From Flavobacteriaceae bacterium NBU2973 (GTDB lineage: Bacteria > Bacteroidota > Bacteroidia > Flavobacteriales > Flavobacteriaceae), in NCBI GenBank assembly GCA_026162565.1, contig JAOEIQ010000009.1, forward strand, positions 1 through 64,000: DNA of 64,000 nucleotides, given 5' to 3'. Below are positions 44,712 through 54,406 of this stretch, one piece after another. The position numbers and the translations under genes were made by a program. The notes beneath the pieces are model-generated. The model searched no databases. It saw nothing but the letters and a program-made list of their open reading frames with translations, and was not told the DNA's origin. Position 1 is the stretch's first letter, and each line of letters starts with the position of its first letter.

Positions 44712-46046
44712 ATGAAGAGGTTAGTGATTCTTGGAGGAGGAGAAAGTGGAGTTGGTACTGCACTTTTAGGAAAGGAAAAAGGATACGAGGTATTTGTTTC
44801 TGATAAAGGAACAATTAAAGATAAATATAAATACGTTCTTAAACATAATGAGATTGAATTTGAAGAGCAACAGCATACAGAGTCTCTGATTTTAAATGCT
44901 GATGTTGTGATGAAAAGTCCTGGTATTCCAGATAAAGTTGTAATTGTAAAGCAATTAGTTGAAAAACAAATTCCAGTAATATCAGAAATGGAGTTTGCAT
45001 CTAAATATACCAATGCAACAATTGTGGGAATTACTGGAAGTAACGGAAAAACAACCACTACCATGTTAACGCATCATATTCTCAAATTAGGAGAATTAAG
45101 TGTTGGAATGGCTGGCAATATAGGAGATAGTTTTGCAAAACAAGTTTTAGAGTACGACTATAAAAACTATGTGTTAGAGATTAGTAGTTTTCAGTTAGAT
45201 GGAATTATTGATTTTAAACCACATATTGCAATCATTACCAATATAACGCCTGATCATTTAGATCGATATGATTATAAGTTTGAAAACTATATCGCATCAA
45301 AATTCAGAATAGCAATGAATCAAACTAAAGAGGATTATTTGATTTATGATGCTGACGATGAGGTAATCACTAACTACTTACAATCACATAAAATTCAATC
45401 CGCATTATTACCATTTTCTCTTGTTAAGCAGGTTGAAAATGGAGCGTATTTAGATGAAGATACTATTATAATAACTATAGATAATAACAAAATTACTATG
45501 CCAACATCTAGTTTAAAATTAGAAGGAAAACACAATATTAAAAATGCAATGGCAGCTTCAACAGTTGCTCATTTGCTTAAGATTAGGAAAGATACAATTC
45601 GTGAGAGTCTTGAAGGTTTTCAGGGAGCAGAGCATCGTCTAGAAAATGTACTTAAAATTAATAAAGTGCAATATATAAACGACTCAAAAGCTACTAATGT
45701 TAACGCTACATATTTTGCTTTAGAAAGCATGGATGCACCAACTGTTTGGATAGTTGGAGGTCAAGATAAAGGCAATGACTATTCAGAATTATTTCCTTTT
45801 GTAAACGAAAAAGTGAAAGCAATTATTTGTTTAGGTATTGATAATAAAAAACTATATGAAGCTTTTGCCAATATGGTAGATATAATTATTGAAACGCAAT
45901 TCATGAGTGAAGCCGTTAAAATTGCTTATAAAGTGTCAGAAGCAGGAGATAATGTATTGTTGTCACCAGCTTGTGCAAGCTTTGATTTGTTTGAAAATTA
46001 TGAAGATAGAGGTCGTCAATTTAAAAACGCAGTAAGAAATTTATAA
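44712..46046 (+). CDS. murD: UDP-N-acetylmuramoyl-L-alanine--D-glutamate ligase
   Basis: MurD adds D-Glu to UDP-MurNAc-L-Ala. The 444-residue protein has an N-terminal Rossmann-like domain starting VILGGGESGVGTALLG, the MKSPGIP motif, ATP loop GITGSNGKTTTTML, NIGDSF, EISSFQLDGI, NITPDHLDRYD, EGKHNIKNAMAA, GAEHRLE, NDSKATNVNAT and the C-terminal LSPACASFDLFENYEDRG. All Mur-ligase invariant positions I can place are present. Confidence 0.96.
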   Translation: MKRLVILGGGESGVGTALLGKEKGYEVFVSDKGTIKDKYKYVLKHNEIEFEEQQHTESLILNADVVMKSPGIPDKVVIVKQLVEKQIPVISEMEFASKYTNATIVGITGSNGKTTTTMLTHHILKLGELSVGMAGNIGDSFAKQVLEYDYKNYVLEISSFQLDGIIDFKPHIAIITNITPDHLDRYDYKFENYIASKFRIAMNQTKEDYLIYDADDEVITNYLQSHKIQSALLPFSLVKQVENGAYLDEDTIIITIDNNKITMPTSSLKLEGKHNIKNAMAASTVAHLLKIRKDTIRESLEGFQGAEHRLENVLKINKVQYINDSKATNVNATYFALESMDAPTVWIVGGQDKGNDYSELFPFVNEKVKAIICLGIDNKKLYEAFANMVDIIIETQFMSEAVKIAYKVSEAGDNVLLSPACASFDLFENYEDRGRQFKNAVRNL

Positions 46047-46053
46047 AGTTTTT

Positions 46054-46080
46054 TGGTGATTGAGGCTCTCGAAATCACCA
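46054..46080 (+). other. hairpin in the murD-ftsW gap
   Basis: TGGTGATT pairs perfectly with AATCACCA around an 11-base loop that itself contains GAG/CTC. No T-run follows. It fills the only sizeable gap (56 bases) in the otherwise packed cell-wall cluster and may be an RNA processing or stability element. Confidence 0.5.
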
Positions 46081-46102
46081 TTCTAAATAAAATATAAAAT
46101 TA

Positions 46103-47299
46103 GTGCAAACATTGTTTAAAAATATAAAAGGTGATAGGTTAATTTGGGCAATAGCTGCTTTACTTGCGATTTTCTCATTTTTACCTGTTTACAGTGCTGC
46201 TAGTAATTTGGCATATACTGGCGGAAATGGTAACACCTTTAATTATTTTGTAAAACACTTTATGCACTTGTTTTTAGGTTTTTCTATTATTTATGGTGTT
46301 CATAAAATTCCGTATCGTTATTTCAGAGGTTTATCAATGATAATGATTCCCGTTGTTTTAGTCCTTCTAGCTGTGACAATGCTACAACCAAGTGATACGG
46401 AAAGTTTAACAAATGCCAAAAGATGGATTAAAGTGCCTTTTGTTGGGTTCACGTTTCAACCATCAACATTAGCATCAGTAGTTTTAATGGTCTATGTGGC
46501 AAGGTATTTATCTAAAATAAAAGATAAAGAAGTGTCTTTTATGGATACAGTTCTACCACTTTGGATTCCTGTGTTTTTAGTATTGGCATTAATATTACCT
46601 GCTAACTTTTCAACTACTGCTATCATATTTACTATGATAATAGTACTCACATTTTTAGGAGGCTACCCGTTACGATATTTAGCAATAATTGTTGGTTCAG
46701 GGATAGCTGTTCTAGTTATGTTTGTTTTAGTAGCAAAGGCTTTTCCTGAAGCATTACCCAATAGAGTAGATACTTGGATGAGTAGGATAGAGAATTTTTC
46801 AAATGGGGAAGATACTGAAGCAGATTATCAAATAGAAAAAGCAAAAATAGCCATAGCTTCTGGAAGCTGGAGAGGATTGGGTCCAGGAAAGAGTAAACAG
46901 AAAAACTTTTTACCACAGTCATCATCAGATTTCATTTTTGCAATTATTATAGAAGAATATGGGCTTTTTGGAGGTTTCTTTTTAATGATATTGTACCTCT
47001 GGTTGTTGTTTAGAATTGTTATCGTGGCTCATAAAGCTGATACTATATTTGGTAAACTTTTAGCAATAGGTGTTGGTTTGCCAATTGTATTTCAAGCATT
47101 AATAAATATGGCTGTAGCCGTTGAGTTGTTTCCAGTTACTGGTCAAACGTTGCCACTAATTAGTAGTGGAGGAACATCGATATGGATGACTTGTTTAGCA
47201 ATAGGAATTATTTTAAGTGTTAGTGCAAAGCGACAAGAGATTTTAGAAAAAGAAAATAACGAAGAAAATCCGTTAGAAATTTTAAGTGAAACGATTTAG
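46103..47299 (+). CDS. ftsW: cell division protein FtsW, lipid II polymerase
   Basis: FtsW is the SEDS glycosyltransferase of the septum. The 398-residue protein has about ten membrane helices. The SEDS signatures include [40 protein letters not shown] followed by [16 protein letters not shown], and [17 protein letters not shown] near the end. The start is GTG at 46103. The murG start overlaps its stop. Confidence 0.95.
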   Translation: MQTLFKNIKGDRLIWAIAALLAIFSFLPVYSAASNLAYTGGNGNTFNYFVKHFMHLFLGFSIIYGVHKIPYRYFRGLSMIMIPVVLVLLAVTMLQPSDTESLTNAKRWIKVPFVGFTFQPSTLASVVLMVYVARYLSKIKDKEVSFMDTVLPLWIPVFLVLALILPANFSTTAIIFTMIIVLTFLGGYPLRYLAIIVGSGIAVLVMFVLVAKAFPEALPNRVDTWMSRIENFSNGEDTEADYQIEKAKIAIASGSWRGLGPGKSKQKNFLPQSSSDFIFAIIIEEYGLFGGFFLMILYLWLLFRIVIVAHKADTIFGKLLAIGVGLPIVFQALINMAVAVELFPVTGQTLPLISSGGTSIWMTCLAIGIILSVSAKRQEILEKENNEENPLEILSETI

Positions 47300-48393
47300 T
47301 GAGTAATTATAAAATCATATTATCAGGTGGTGGAACAGGAGGGCATATATATCCTGCAATAGCCATTGCTAACGAATTAAAATCAAGGTACCCTAAAGCC
47401 GAGTTTTTATTTGTTGGTGCAAAAGATAAAATGGAAATGGAAAAAGTGCCGCAAGCTGGTTATGCTATTGAAGGTTTGTGGATTTCTGGTATTCAAAGAA
47501 AGTTGACGTTAAAAAATTTATCATTCCCTTTTAAATTGTTAAGTAGTTTGTTGCGATCTAGAAAAATTTTAAAACAATTTAAACCAGACGTGGCAATAGG
47601 TACTGGAGGTTTTGCAAGCGGTCCTTTATTACAAATGGCAGCATCAAATGGAGTGCCTAGCTTAATCCAAGAACAAAACTCTTATCCAGGAATTACAAAT
47701 AAATTACTTTCAAAAAAAGCAGATAAAATCTGTGTTGCTTATGATAATTTAGAACGCTTTTTTCCAAAAGATAAAATTATTAAAACAGGTAATCCAGTTA
47801 GAGAAGATTTGCTTGACGTAAGTAATAAATCGATAGAAGGAAAAAATCATTTTAAAGTAAAACATAATAAAACTGTTCTTCTGGTTTTAGGAGGTAGTTT
47901 AGGTTCCAGAAGAATAAATCAGCTAATAGAAAGTAAGCTAGATTTTTTTCAAACACAAAATGTTGAAGTCATTTGGCAATGTGGAAAATTGTATTACAAC
48001 GAGTATAAAAAATACAACAATCAAGAAGGTATTCAAGTTCATGCCTTTTTGAATGATATGAGTTTAGCTTATGGAGCTGCAGATGTTATTATTTCTAGAG
48101 CAGGAGCTAGTTCAGTATCTGAATTGTGTATTGTTGGTAAGCCAGTAATATTTATTCCTTCTCCAAATGTAGCCGAAGATCATCAAACAAAAAATGCGAA
48201 AGCAATAGTTGATAAAGATGGAGCACTTCTTATTAAAGAAAGTGATTTAGATGTGGATTTTGAAAATACATTTTCAACGTTAATTCAATCAGAAAATAAA
48301 AGAAAAGAATTAGGTAATAATATAAAGAAACTAGCATTGGTTAATGCAACTAAAGATATTGCTAACGAAATCGAAAAGTTGCTAAAAAAATAA
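47299..48393 (+). CDS. murG: UDP-GlcNAc: lipid I N-acetylglucosaminyltransferase
   Basis: MurG converts lipid I to lipid II at the inner face of the membrane. The 364-residue protein has the N-terminal [68 protein letters not shown] and the UDP-GlcNAc site [18 protein letters not shown] with [14 protein letters not shown]. The start is GTG, overlapping the ftsW stop by one base. murC follows without a gap. Confidence 0.96.
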   Translation: MSNYKIILSGGGTGGHIYPAIAIANELKSRYPKAEFLFVGAKDKMEMEKVPQAGYAIEGLWISGIQRKLTLKNLSFPFKLLSSLLRSRKILKQFKPDVAIGTGGFASGPLLQMAASNGVPSLIQEQNSYPGITNKLLSKKADKICVAYDNLERFFPKDKIIKTGNPVREDLLDVSNKSIEGKNHFKVKHNKTVLLVLGGSLGSRRINQLIESKLDFFQTQNVEVIWQCGKLYYNEYKKYNNQEGIQVHAFLNDMSLAYGAADVIISRAGASSVSELCIVGKPVIFIPSPNVAEDHQTKNAKAIVDKDGALLIKESDLDVDFENTFSTLIQSENKRKELGNNIKKLALVNATKDIANEIEKLLKK

Positions 48394-49746
48394 ATGAACT
48401 TAAAACAGGTACATAGCGTTTATTTTATTGGAATAGGAGGCATTGGTATGAGTGCTTTAGCTAGATATTTTCATACAAATGGCAAATTCGTTTCAGGATA
48501 CGATAAAACACCTTCAGATATTACTTCAAACTTATTAGAATCTGGAGTTGCCATACATTTTGATGATGACGTTAATTTAATTCATAAAGACATTTTAAAT
48601 CCTGAAGGTGTTCTGGTTGTTTTCACTCCAGCGATTCCAAAAGATCATGAAGAGTTAAACTATTTTAGAAATAATGGTTTCACTGTTTTAAAACGATCAG
48701 AAGTGCTTGGTATAATAACTGAAAACACATTTTGTTTAGCAGTTGCAGGAACTCATGGTAAAACCACCACCACAAGCATTTTAGGACATCTATTGAAAGA
48801 ATGTGGTTTAGAAATGACAGCCTTTTTAGGTGGAATTACAGAGAATTATAACTCGAATTTAATTCTTCAAGGTGATAAAATTTCAGTTGTTGAAGCAGAC
48901 GAATTTGATAGATCGTTTTTAACACTCTCACCAGATTTTGCAGGCATAACATCTATGGATGCAGATCATTTAGATATTTACGGCGAAGCAGAATCATTAG
49001 AAGAATCATTTAGAGAATTCTCCAATAAACTTAAACCAAATGGTAAGTTGTTTGTAAAAAAAGGATTGCCTCTAGATGGTGTTACTTATGCAATAGATGA
49101 AGAAGCCGATTATGTGGCTCATAATATAAAAATAGAAAATGGTGCTTACATTTTTGATGTAAAAACACCTACATACAATATAGAAAATTTAGAATTTAAC
49201 CTACCTGGTAGACATAACTTGTCGAATGCATTACTAGCTTTGGCGATGGCTGTAGAATTAGGGTGCCCTCACCAACAGCTCGCCAAAGCTTTAGTAACAT
49301 TTAAAGGTGTTAAAAGACGTTTTTCAATTCATCTAAAGACTGACGATTTGGTTTATGTAGATGATTATGCGCATCATCCAGAAGAGATTAATGCACTGCA
49401 TAATGCTATTAGAGAAATGTATCCAGATAGAAAAGTTCTAGCAATTTTTCAACCTCATTTGTTTAGTAGAACAAAGGATTTTGCTGATGAATTTGCGAAA
49501 AGCCTCTCACAGTTTGATGAATTATTGTTGTTAGATATATATCCAGCTAGAGAGTTACCTTTAGAAGGTGTTACTTCCGAATGGCTATTAAGCAAGATTA
49601 AAAATCAAAATAAAAAACTAATAAGCAAGTCAGAAATAGTTTCTGAAATACAAAAAAGCTCTGCTTCAGTAATTGTAACTGTAGGAGCTGGAGATATAGG
49701 AGAAGAAGTTAAACATATTAAAGCCTCGTTAAAAGTTGCGAGTTAA
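48394..49746 (+). CDS. murC: UDP-N-acetylmuramate--L-alanine ligase
   Basis: MurC adds L-Ala to UDP-MurNAc, the first ligase step. The 450-residue protein has YFIGIGGIGMSALARYF, ATP loop AVAGTHGKTTTTSIL, VVEADEFDRSFL, MDADHLDIYG, LPGRHNLSNALLAL, FKGVKRRFS, DDYAHHPEEI and FQPHLFSRTKDF. The sequence is complete. The ftsQ start (TTG) lies within its last codons. Confidence 0.96.
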   Translation: MNLKQVHSVYFIGIGGIGMSALARYFHTNGKFVSGYDKTPSDITSNLLESGVAIHFDDDVNLIHKDILNPEGVLVVFTPAIPKDHEELNYFRNNGFTVLKRSEVLGIITENTFCLAVAGTHGKTTTTSILGHLLKECGLEMTAFLGGITENYNSNLILQGDKISVVEADEFDRSFLTLSPDFAGITSMDADHLDIYGEAESLEESFREFSNKLKPNGKLFVKKGLPLDGVTYAIDEEADYVAHNIKIENGAYIFDVKTPTYNIENLEFNLPGRHNLSNALLALAMAVELGCPHQQLAKALVTFKGVKRRFSIHLKTDDLVYVDDYAHHPEEINALHNAIREMYPDRKVLAIFQPHLFSRTKDFADEFAKSLSQFDELLLLDIYPARELPLEGVTSEWLLSKIKNQNKKLISKSEIVSEIQKSSASVIVTVGAGDIGEEVKHIKASLKVAS

Positions 49747-50452
49747 TTATAACCACATAAAAGTCATAGGTTTAATTGCATTAGTGATCTTTTTGTTTGC
49801 ATTTTCTAGTAATAGAAATAACTCAAGAAAAATCACTGATTTGGATATAAAATTTAAAGGTGAAAACAATCTTTTTATAACGCATAATAATGTTAGTAAA
49901 TTGTTAATACAAAATAAACAGTCTGTTACGAGCGTACCTAAAGAAGTTTTAGATTTGAATCGGTTAGAGTCTGCCCTAAATCTCAACCCAATGATCAAGA
50001 AAGCCCAAGTGTATGTTGATATTCAAGGAACACTAACAGCTGAAATTGAACAAAAAACACCTATAGCAAGAGTCTATACTAACGCATCATATTACATTGA
50101 TGATGAGGGTTCATACATGCCATTGTCTTCAAATCATTCTGCTAGAGTGCCTCTTGTAACCGGTTTTGTAGAGAAAAACAAACTAGGTTCTATTTTTAAG
50201 GTTGCTAAAAAAGTTGACCAAGACGAGTTTTTAAAAAAACATGTTGTAGAGATTCATCAAAATGAAGATCAAAGTATAGAATTGAAGTTGCGAAATAGAA
50301 ATTTTAAAGTTCAATTAGGAAGTTTAAAAATGTTAGATAAAAAAATTAATAACCTAAAAGCCTTTTATAAAAAAGCTTTAAATGATAACATATTAGACAC
50401 CTATACAATTGTGAATTTAAGGTTTGATAACCAAGTTGTATGCACCAAATAA
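49736..50452 (+). CDS. ftsQ: cell division protein FtsQ
   Basis: FtsQ is a bitopic division protein that recruits FtsL/FtsB. The 238-residue protein has a membrane helix at about 8-22 (VIGLIALVIFLFAFS). A POTRA-like segment begins near ITDLDIKFKGENNLFITHNN, and a beta domain has YIDDEGSYMPLSS. Sequence conservation is low, so position between murC and ftsA carries much of the weight. The start is TTG at 49736, overlapping murC by 11 bases. Confidence 0.9.
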   Translation: MRVNYNHIKVIGLIALVIFLFAFSSNRNNSRKITDLDIKFKGENNLFITHNNVSKLLIQNKQSVTSVPKEVLDLNRLESALNLNPMIKKAQVYVDIQGTLTAEIEQKTPIARVYTNASYYIDDEGSYMPLSSNHSARVPLVTGFVEKNKLGSIFKVAKKVDQDEFLKKHVVEIHQNEDQSIELKLRNRNFKVQLGSLKMLDKKINNLKAFYKKALNDNILDTYTIVNLRFDNQVVCTK

Positions 50453-50456
50453 TAGC

Positions 50457-51782
50457 ATGATGGAAAACAATAAAATATCAGTAGGATTAGATATCGGAAC
50501 CACAAAAATTGTGGCTATGATTGGCCGTAAAAATGAATACGGAAAAGTTGAAATTCTTGGTATTGGAAAATCAAAAAGTCTCGGTGTGCATAGAGGAGTC
50601 GTAAATAATATTACGCAAACTATTCAGTCTATACAACAAGCTGTACAAGAAGCTGAAGCTGCTGCAAATGAAAAGATAGAGGGTGTTACAGTGGGTATTG
50701 CAGGACAGCATATTAGGAGTTTGCAACATAGTGATTATATAACCAGATCCAACTCTGATCAGGTAATAGATGAAGAAGATATTGAGCGTTTAATTAATCA
50801 AGTTCACAAGTTGGTTATGCTTCCAGGTGAAGAGATAATACATGTATTACCACAAGAATATAAAGTGGATGGTCAGGCTGAAATCAAAGAACCTATCGGT
50901 ATGTATGGTGGACGATTGGAGGCTAATTTTCATGTAGTAGTTGGACAAGTTTCTTCAATTAGAAATATTGGACGTTGTGTTAAAAGTGCTGGACTACAAT
51001 TAGAAGGGATCACTTTAGAACCATTAGCTTCTGCAAATGCTGTATTAAGTCAAGAAGAAAAAGAGGCTGGAGTAGCTTTAATTGATATAGGTGGAGGAAC
51101 AACAGATTTAGCAATTTTTAGAGATGGTATTATTCGTCATACTGCAGTAATACCTTTTGGAGGAAATGTAATAACTGAAGATATAAAGGAAGGTTGCTCC
51201 ATAATTGAAAAACAAGCCGAGTTATTAAAAATAAAGTTTGGTTCTGCTTGGCCAGGTGAAAATAAGGATAATGAAATAGTTTCTATTCCAGGATTAAGAG
51301 GAAGAGAGCCAAAAGAGATTACACTTAAAAACTTATCTAAAATTATTCATGCCAGAGTAGTTGAGATTATTGAGCAAGTGTATTTAGAGATAAAAAATTA
51401 TGGTCATGAAGATCGTAAAAAAACACTCATTGCAGGAATTGTTTTAACTGGAGGTGGCAGTCAATTAAAACATTTAAAACAATTAGTAGAATATATTACT
51501 GGGATGGATACCAGAATAGGTTTCCCTAACGAGCATCTAGCAGGAGATAGTGATGAGGATATTGCAAGTCCATTATTTGCCACAGCTGTAGGACTTGTGA
51601 TGGACGATTTAAAGCGTCAGCACAGAAAGAAAATTGAAGAAAAAGAAGAAGAGCTATTACAGCAATCTGAAGATGTTTCAGAAGAAACTATTCAAGTTGC
51701 AGAAGCAAGAGCTAGTGAGCGAAAATCATTTTTAGATAAACTAACAGAACGCGTTAAGGATTTTTTAGATAACGCTGAATAA
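50457..51782 (+). CDS. ftsA: cell division protein FtsA
   Basis: FtsA is the actin-like membrane tether of FtsZ. The protein has the phosphate-1 motif SVGLDIGTTKIVAMIG, the 1C domain with VTVGIAGQHIRS, phosphate-2 VALIDIGGGTTDLAIF, and the adenosine motif GIVLTGGGSQLKHL. A C-terminal amphipathic helix (FLDKLTERVKDFLDN) serves as membrane anchor. I start at the tandem ATGs 50457/50460, just before ENNKISVGLDIG. An upstream ATG at 50424 would overlap ftsQ and add 11 residues. Confidence 0.96.
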   Translation: MMENNKISVGLDIGTTKIVAMIGRKNEYGKVEILGIGKSKSLGVHRGVVNNITQTIQSIQQAVQEAEAAANEKIEGVTVGIAGQHIRSLQHSDYITRSNSDQVIDEEDIERLINQVHKLVMLPGEEIIHVLPQEYKVDGQAEIKEPIGMYGGRLEANFHVVVGQVSSIRNIGRCVKSAGLQLEGITLEPLASANAVLSQEEKEAGVALIDIGGGTTDLAIFRDGIIRHTAVIPFGGNVITEDIKEGCSIIEKQAELLKIKFGSAWPGENKDNEIVSIPGLRGREPKEITLKNLSKIIHARVVEIIEQVYLEIKNYGHEDRKKTLIAGIVLTGGGSQLKHLKQLVEYITGMDTRIGFPNEHLAGDSDEDIASPLFATAVGLVMDDLKRQHRKKIEEKEEELLQQSEDVSEETIQVAEARASERKSFLDKLTERVKDFLDNAE

Positions 51783-51824
51783 TTAATATAAAAAACTAAC
51801 AAACAAACCAATAAAACTAACTAT

Positions 51825-53744
51825 ATGAGCAACAACATTGAGCTAGGTAACATTGCATTCGATTTGCCAAAAAATCAATCAAATGTTATAAAAGTTATTG
51901 GAGTAGGCGGAGGCGGAAGCAATGCCATTAACCACATGTTTCAACAGGGAATTAAAGGTGTAGACTTTGTAATCTGTAATACAGATGCACAAGCCCTACA
52001 AAATAGTGGTGTCCCAAACAAAATCCAATTAGGAGTTAATTTAACCGAAGGGTTAGGAGCAGGAGCCAATCCAGAAGTAGGAGAGAAATCTGCTATTGAG
52101 AGTCTTGAAGACATCAGACGTATGTTAGATACCAATACTAAAATGGTATTTATAACTGCGGGAATGGGTGGAGGAACTGGAACAGGAGCTGCGCCAATTA
52201 TTGCAAAAATGGCTAAAGAATTAGATATTCTTACAGTTGGTATTGTTACTATGCCTTTTCAGTTTGAAGGAAAAATGCGTATTGCTCAAGCGCAAGCTGG
52301 AATAGAGAATTTAAGAGCTCATGTAGATTCTTTAATTGTTATCAATAATAATAAACTTCGAGAGGTTTATGGAAATCTTGGTTTTAAAGCAGGATTCTCT
52401 AAAGCAGATGAGGTATTATCAACAGCATCTAGAGGAATCGCTGAAGTTATAACACACCATTACACACAGAACATCGATTTACGTGATGCTAAAACAGTAT
52501 TAAGTAATAGCGGAACTGCAATAATGGGCTCTGCATCATCATCTGGACAAAACAGAGCGCATGAAGCAATAAAGAAAGCGTTAGATTCTCCTTTGTTAAA
52601 CGATAATAAAATAACTGGTGCTAAAAACGTATTGTTACTAATCGTTTCTGGATCAGAAGAAATCACCATAGATGAGATAGGTGAGATCAATGACCATATT
52701 CAAGAAGAAGCTGGTCATGGAGCTAATATTATAATGGGAGTTGGAGAAGATGAAGAATTGGGAGAAGCAATTTCTGTTACTATTATTGCTACAGGTTTTA
52801 ATGTTGAACAACAAGCAGAATTTTCTAACACAGAAGTAAAGAAAGTAATTCATGCTTTGGAAGATGAGCAAGCATTAGAGCAGGATTTATCAAAAGAAAG
52901 AGAGCCAGCAATTATTACTCCAGATATTATTCTTGAAAAAGAAAAAGAGAAAGTTGTAAAATATGTTTTAGAAGAAGAGCAAGAGGATGAGATTAAACCT
53001 GTTGTCAATGAAATAGATTTAATTCCTACTACAGAGATAATAAAAAATATTAATGTTGTTTATGAGGAGGTTGTTGCACCTTCTAAAGAAACAGAAGAAT
53101 TTATTATTACTCCAGTAGTTTCAGAAGAAGTTATTGAAGAAGAAACAGAAGAAGAGCAAATTACGCTGTCATTTGATTTGCCAATTGCTAGCAACCCTTC
53201 AGAAGAGAAAATTGAAGAGCCTCAAGAAGAACCAGTTGAAAAAGTAATGTTTCAATTAGATGAAGAGGTTAAAGATTTGAAAGTGAAAGATTATATAGAG
53301 TTAGTAACGGTTACAGAAGCTAATGAAGACGGTGAGACACGTTATGCTCTAGATGATTATATGATTCTTGAATCTAAAATGAATACTGAAGTTGCTCCAC
53401 AAGTTGAGGAGGAAGTGGTTTTTGAAAAGAAAGTTATTGAAGAAAAAGAACCAGCAAATTTTGAATCAGAAGAGATAGATCCTATGAATACGCCAATTTC
53501 AGAGCTTTTAAAAGAGCGAGCAGACGAGCGCAGACAGAAGATGAAGGAGTTTAACTATAAATTCAATAATACCAAAATTGATGATATGGAAAAAGTTCCT
53601 GCTTATAAAAGACAAGGCATAGATTTAGACGATACACAACATTCATCTGAAAATAACGTTTCTAGGACGTCGGTTGGTACAGATGATAATGATGACATTC
53701 AACTACGAAGTAACAATTCATTTTTACACGACAATGTAGATTAA
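51825..53744 (+). CDS. ftsZ: cell division protein FtsZ, with long acidic C-terminal linker
   Basis: FtsZ is the tubulin-like GTPase that forms the division ring. The core (about residues 15-330) has IKVIGVGGGGSNAINHM, the tubulin signature GMGGGTGTGAAPIIA near 112, and NNKLREVYG. At 639 residues it is far longer than the usual 380-400. The extra part is a Glu-rich linker of roughly 280 residues, with a conserved-looking end (TPISELLKERADERRQKMKE and the tail YKRQGIDLDD). Long linkers are known in Bacteroidota. It is the last gene of the cluster and is followed by a strong terminator. Confidence 0.96.
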   Translation: MSNNIELGNIAFDLPKNQSNVIKVIGVGGGGSNAINHMFQQGIKGVDFVICNTDAQALQNSGVPNKIQLGVNLTEGLGAGANPEVGEKSAIESLEDIRRMLDTNTKMVFITAGMGGGTGTGAAPIIAKMAKELDILTVGIVTMPFQFEGKMRIAQAQAGIENLRAHVDSLIVINNNKLREVYGNLGFKAGFSKADEVLSTASRGIAEVITHHYTQNIDLRDAKTVLSNSGTAIMGSASSSGQNRAHEAIKKALDSPLLNDNKITGAKNVLLLIVSGSEEITIDEIGEINDHIQEEAGHGANIIMGVGEDEELGEAISVTIIATGFNVEQQAEFSNTEVKKVIHALEDEQALEQDLSKEREPAIITPDIILEKEKEKVVKYVLEEEQEDEIKPVVNEIDLIPTTEIIKNINVVYEEVVAPSKETEEFIITPVVSEEVIEEETEEEQITLSFDLPIASNPSEEKIEEPQEEPVEKVMFQLDEEVKDLKVKDYIELVTVTEANEDGETRYALDDYMILESKMNTEVAPQVEEEVVFEKKVIEEKEPANFESEEIDPMNTPISELLKERADERRQKMKEFNYKFNNTKIDDMEKVPAYKRQGIDLDDTQHSSENNVSRTSVGTDDNDDIQLRSNNSFLHDNVD

Positions 53745-53787
53745 TAGCAGAATCCAAAATCAAGTTTAGTGTTTTTAACTTCGTTCT

Positions 53788-53826
53788 AAACCCGAAAAGT
53801 TTCTCGTATTCTTTTCGGGTTTTTCT
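53788..53826 (+). terminator. terminator of the dcw cluster
   Basis: AAACCCGAAAAG pairs perfectly with CTTTTCGGGTTT around an 11-base loop and ends in a T-rich run. Confidence 0.92.
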
Positions 53827-53856
53827 TTTTATCTTCGCGTTTCTAAATTACACATA

Positions 53857-54306
53857 ATGAATTTACAACAAGATGTAATGGCAGCTATGAAAACTGCCAT
53901 GAAAGCAAAAGATCAAACAGCATTAACAGCTTTAAGAGCTGTGAAATCTGCTATATTATTAGCGCAAACCGAGAGTGGAGCAAAAGAAGAACTAACAGAA
54001 GAACAAGAATTAAAAATTCTTCAAAAGTTAGTTAAACAACGTAAAGATAGTGCTGCAGTATATTTAGAACAAGACAGAAAAGATTTAGCCTTACCAGAGA
54101 TTGACGAAGCAGAAGTTATTAGTCAATTTTTACCAGAAGCTTTAAGCGAAGAAGAAATTGAAAAAGTTGTAGTAATGACTATCGATAAAGTTGGAGCAGA
54201 AGGTATGAAAGACATGGGGAAAGTTATGGGAATCGTTTCTAAAGAATTAGCAGGACAAGCAGACGGTAAAACGATTTCGAATATCGTAAAAGCTAAATTA
54301 TCATAA
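53857..54306 (+). CDS. GatB/YqeY domain protein
   Basis: The 149-residue protein is a stand-alone YqeY domain, related to the C-terminal tail domain of the amidotransferase subunit GatB. Typical blocks are MNLQQDVMAAMKTAMKAKD, ALRAVKSAILLA, RKDSAAVYLEQDRKDLA, EISQFLP-like EVISQFLPEALSEEE, and MKDMGKVMGIVSKEL. The family is thought to act near tRNA, but its role is not settled. It is separated from ftsZ by the terminator and followed by the tRNA-Arg region. Confidence 0.93.
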   Translation: MNLQQDVMAAMKTAMKAKDQTALTALRAVKSAILLAQTESGAKEELTEEQELKILQKLVKQRKDSAAVYLEQDRKDLALPEIDEAEVISQFLPEALSEEEIEKVVVMTIDKVGAEGMKDMGKVMGIVSKELAGQADGKTISNIVKAKLS

Positions 54307-54320
54307 TCAAACAAAGTGTC

Positions 54321-54343
54321 ACCTTGAGCGCAGTCGAAAGGTT
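54321..54343 (+). repeat. REP-like element copy 4, intergenic
   Basis: ACCTTGAGCGCAGTCGAAAG followed by GT has complementary ends (ACCTT/AAGGT) and the GAGCGCAGTCGA core that also occurs three times inside the E2 gene at 19.9-20.4 kb. Confidence 0.65.
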
Positions 54344-54350
54344 TCTTTTA

Positions 54351-54404
54351 GGCCTCGTAGTTCAACTGGATACCTGCCTGCCGCAGGCAGGGAATATCAG
54401 ATTT
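54351..54404 (+). pseudogene. 5' half of tRNA-Arg, interrupted by a palindrome
   Basis: The 22 bases 54351-54372 and the 13 bases 54392-54404 match, in order and without mismatch, the first 35 bases of the complete tRNA-Arg at 54640. The match runs from the acceptor 5' strand into the anticodon loop. Between them sits a 19-base palindrome. The 3' half is missing, so this copy cannot make a tRNA. Confidence 0.9.
54373..54391. repeat. 19-base perfect palindrome inside the tRNA fragment
   Basis: CCTGCCTGC-C-GCAGGCAGG has two perfect 9-base arms around one base. It is GC-rich in a region of about one third GC and is inserted exactly between bases 22 and 23 of the tRNA copy. I recall similar palindromes as dispersed repeats in flavobacterial genomes. 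Confidence 0.85.
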
Positions 54405-54406
54405 TA

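Noticed and set aside
44627-45064. 145-codon minus frame across the mraY-murD junction
   Set aside because: Both plus-strand genes are certain here and the minus frame matches no known protein pattern.
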